From: CAYQAJ01 sp964415245
GTDB taxonomy: Bacteria > Planctomycetota > Planctomycetia > Pirellulales > Pirellulaceae
NCBI GenBank assembly: GCA_964415245.1
Contig: CAYQAJ010000278.1
Location: 1-6,770 of the forward strand
DNA: 6,770 nt
Direction: 5' to 3'
The notes beneath the pieces were generated by a model. That model saw nothing but the letters and a program-made list of their open reading frames with translations. It was not told the origin of the DNA and did no database searches. Both the position numbers and the translations under genes were made by a program. This document shows positions 6,056-6,770 of this stretch, piece by piece. How positions within the stretch are numbered: position 1 is the first letter of the stretch; each line of letters starts with the position of its first letter.

Positions 6056-6770
6056 TCAAAACGGCGCCATCGAATCGACCCCCAGGGTCTCCAGGGAGTA
6101 CCCCCGACCCAGGTGGCTCATATCTCTCCACAATACTACGCGGGGCGTCTCGCCGGTAGCGTCAAGGACGACCTCGGCCCGGGACGCAATGCCGCTTCCC
6201 TGGTAGTATCCGACGACCTGCATGCGGTAGACGTCGCCCCCGGCGCAGACGAAGGGCATGAGGGTTCGCATTTCGTCGAGCGTGACGATTCCCTCGGTGT
6301 ACAGCCATGATTCGTTGAGGCGGTAGTCGTTTCCGTCGTTCGGCTCGGGGCTGCGACGCGTAATGATCTGGTTGACGATTTCCTCCGTCATGCCGGGTAT
6401 ACCGGATAGCGCGACGCGCGACGCCTGGTTGATGTTGATTCGTCCCGGAATGGTCTCCGCCGGATTGACCGTGAGGTTCTCCATGAGCATCGGCAGGTAG
6501 GCAGAGGCCGCGATCGGGCCTTCGACAAACGGCGAATCGTACACCGTCGGCTCGTCTTCCCCTTCGTACTGCACGCGGACGCGCACGCCGATCAGGTCGA
6601 GCACCTGAGTGAGCGTGGTTTCGCCGGGCTTGGTGAAATCGATCGGGCCCGCGACAAACGGCTCGGCTTCCACTTCGCCATCGCCGTTGTTATCACCGCC
6701 GTTGTTGTTACCGCCTTGGCCACCGCCGCCGCTGTTTCCACTGCCTCCACTGCCGCTGTTGCCGCTTCCA
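6056..6770 (-). CDS. gspK: GspK-like minor pseudopilin with helix-hairpin-helix region, C-terminal part; 5' end outside window
   Basis: The frame is open from the right edge of the window to TGA 6058-6056, showing 237 residues of a longer protein. GspK is the large minor pseudopilin that caps the pseudopilus tip in type II secretion and starts pseudopilus assembly with GspI and GspJ. The key signature is RININQASRVALSGIPGMTE followed by EIVNQIITRR (about 6438-6349), a T2SSK/SAM-like helix-hairpin-helix. It is followed by LYTEGIVTLDEMRTLMPFV and a C-terminal beta region (YRMQVVGYYQGSG, ASRAEVVLDATG, PRVVLWRDMSHLG), as in GspK proteins. Upstream of the GTG at 6673-6671 the frame continues as a Gly/Ser/Asn-rich linker, so that GTG is not the true start. 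The prepilin leader is not in the window. The position directly before the GspL-like gene matches the canonical K-L-M order. Confidence 0.85.
   Translation of the reverse strand, partial: GSGNSGSGGSGNSGGGGQGGNNNGGDNNGDGEVEAEPFVAGPIDFTKPGETTLTQVLDLIGVRVRVQYEGEDEPTVYDSPFVEGPIAASAYLPMLMENLTVNPAETIPGRININQASRVALSGIPGMTEEIVNQIITRRSPEPNDGNDYRLNESWLYTEGIVTLDEMRTLMPFVCAGGDVYRMQVVGYYQGSGIASRAEVVLDATGETPRVVLWRDMSHLGRGYSLETLGVDSMAPF
6674..6769 (-). repeat. Gly/Ser/Asn-rich low-complexity linker in the GspK-like protein
   Basis: In the GspK-like frame these 96 bp encode 32 residues that are almost only Gly, Ser, Asn and Asp (GSGNSGSGGSGNSGGGG, then a Q and Asn/Gly runs, ending NNGDGE). Imperfect GGC/AAC/AGC-type triplet repetition on the - strand suggests slippage growth. 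The linker runs to the window edge, so its full length is unknown. It precedes the folded region that begins near VEAEPFVAGPIDF. Confidence 0.8.

Noticed and set aside
4747..6159. A long + strand ORF (470 codons) opposite the GspL-like gene
   Set aside because: The translation is Ser/Arg/Ala-rich with no family motif, as expected for an antisense frame in high-GC DNA. The opposite strand has clear PilM-type motifs.

Overview
The window looks like a draft chromosomal scaffold from a high-GC bacterium, most likely a planctomycete (Pirellulales-like). This is an inference from four things: a type 2 (eukaryote-like) isoleucyl-tRNA synthetase, a PurN of the FCGKGYYG-loop type, a type II secretion/pilus-assembly K-L-M gene set with unusual domain fusions, and heptanucleotide repeat arrays of a kind I associate with planctomycetes and some cyanobacteria. 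No similarity search was possible. A run of exactly 100 Ns (4134-4233) marks an assembly gap.

Left part, + strand: the 3' two-thirds of ileS (1-2071, 5' end outside the window) is followed after 95 bp by a complete purN (2167-2796). ileS carries two in-frame low-complexity insertions: a 10-bp tandem repeat just before KMSKS, and a palindromic pair of heptamer arrays ahead of the anticodon-binding domain. A third, related heptamer array fills most of the ileS-purN spacer.

Right part, - strand, converging on purN: reading leftward from the right edge come a GspK-like minor pseudopilin (partial, 6770-6056), a GspL/PilM-type protein with a PilN-like periplasmic part and a long acidic repeat tail (5903-4058), and a GspM/PilO-type protein that continues into an Ig/cadherin-like domain and a PilP/GspC-like C-terminal domain (4061-2838). 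K-L-M is the canonical T2SS gene order. The last two genes overlap by ATGA, which indicates translational coupling. Together they should form the inner-membrane assembly platform of a type II secretion or type IV pilus-like machine: K at the pseudopilus tip, L linking the cytoplasmic ATPase to the membrane, and M plus the PilP/GspC-like tail spanning the periplasm.

A caution for any reader: a naive translation through the Ns joins the L and M genes into one roughly 1,020-residue ORF. That fusion is an artefact. The reading frame, an ATGA overlap and a strong Shine-Dalgarno all show two genes, and the 18-bp repeat flanking the gap predicts a true gap of 3+18k bases.
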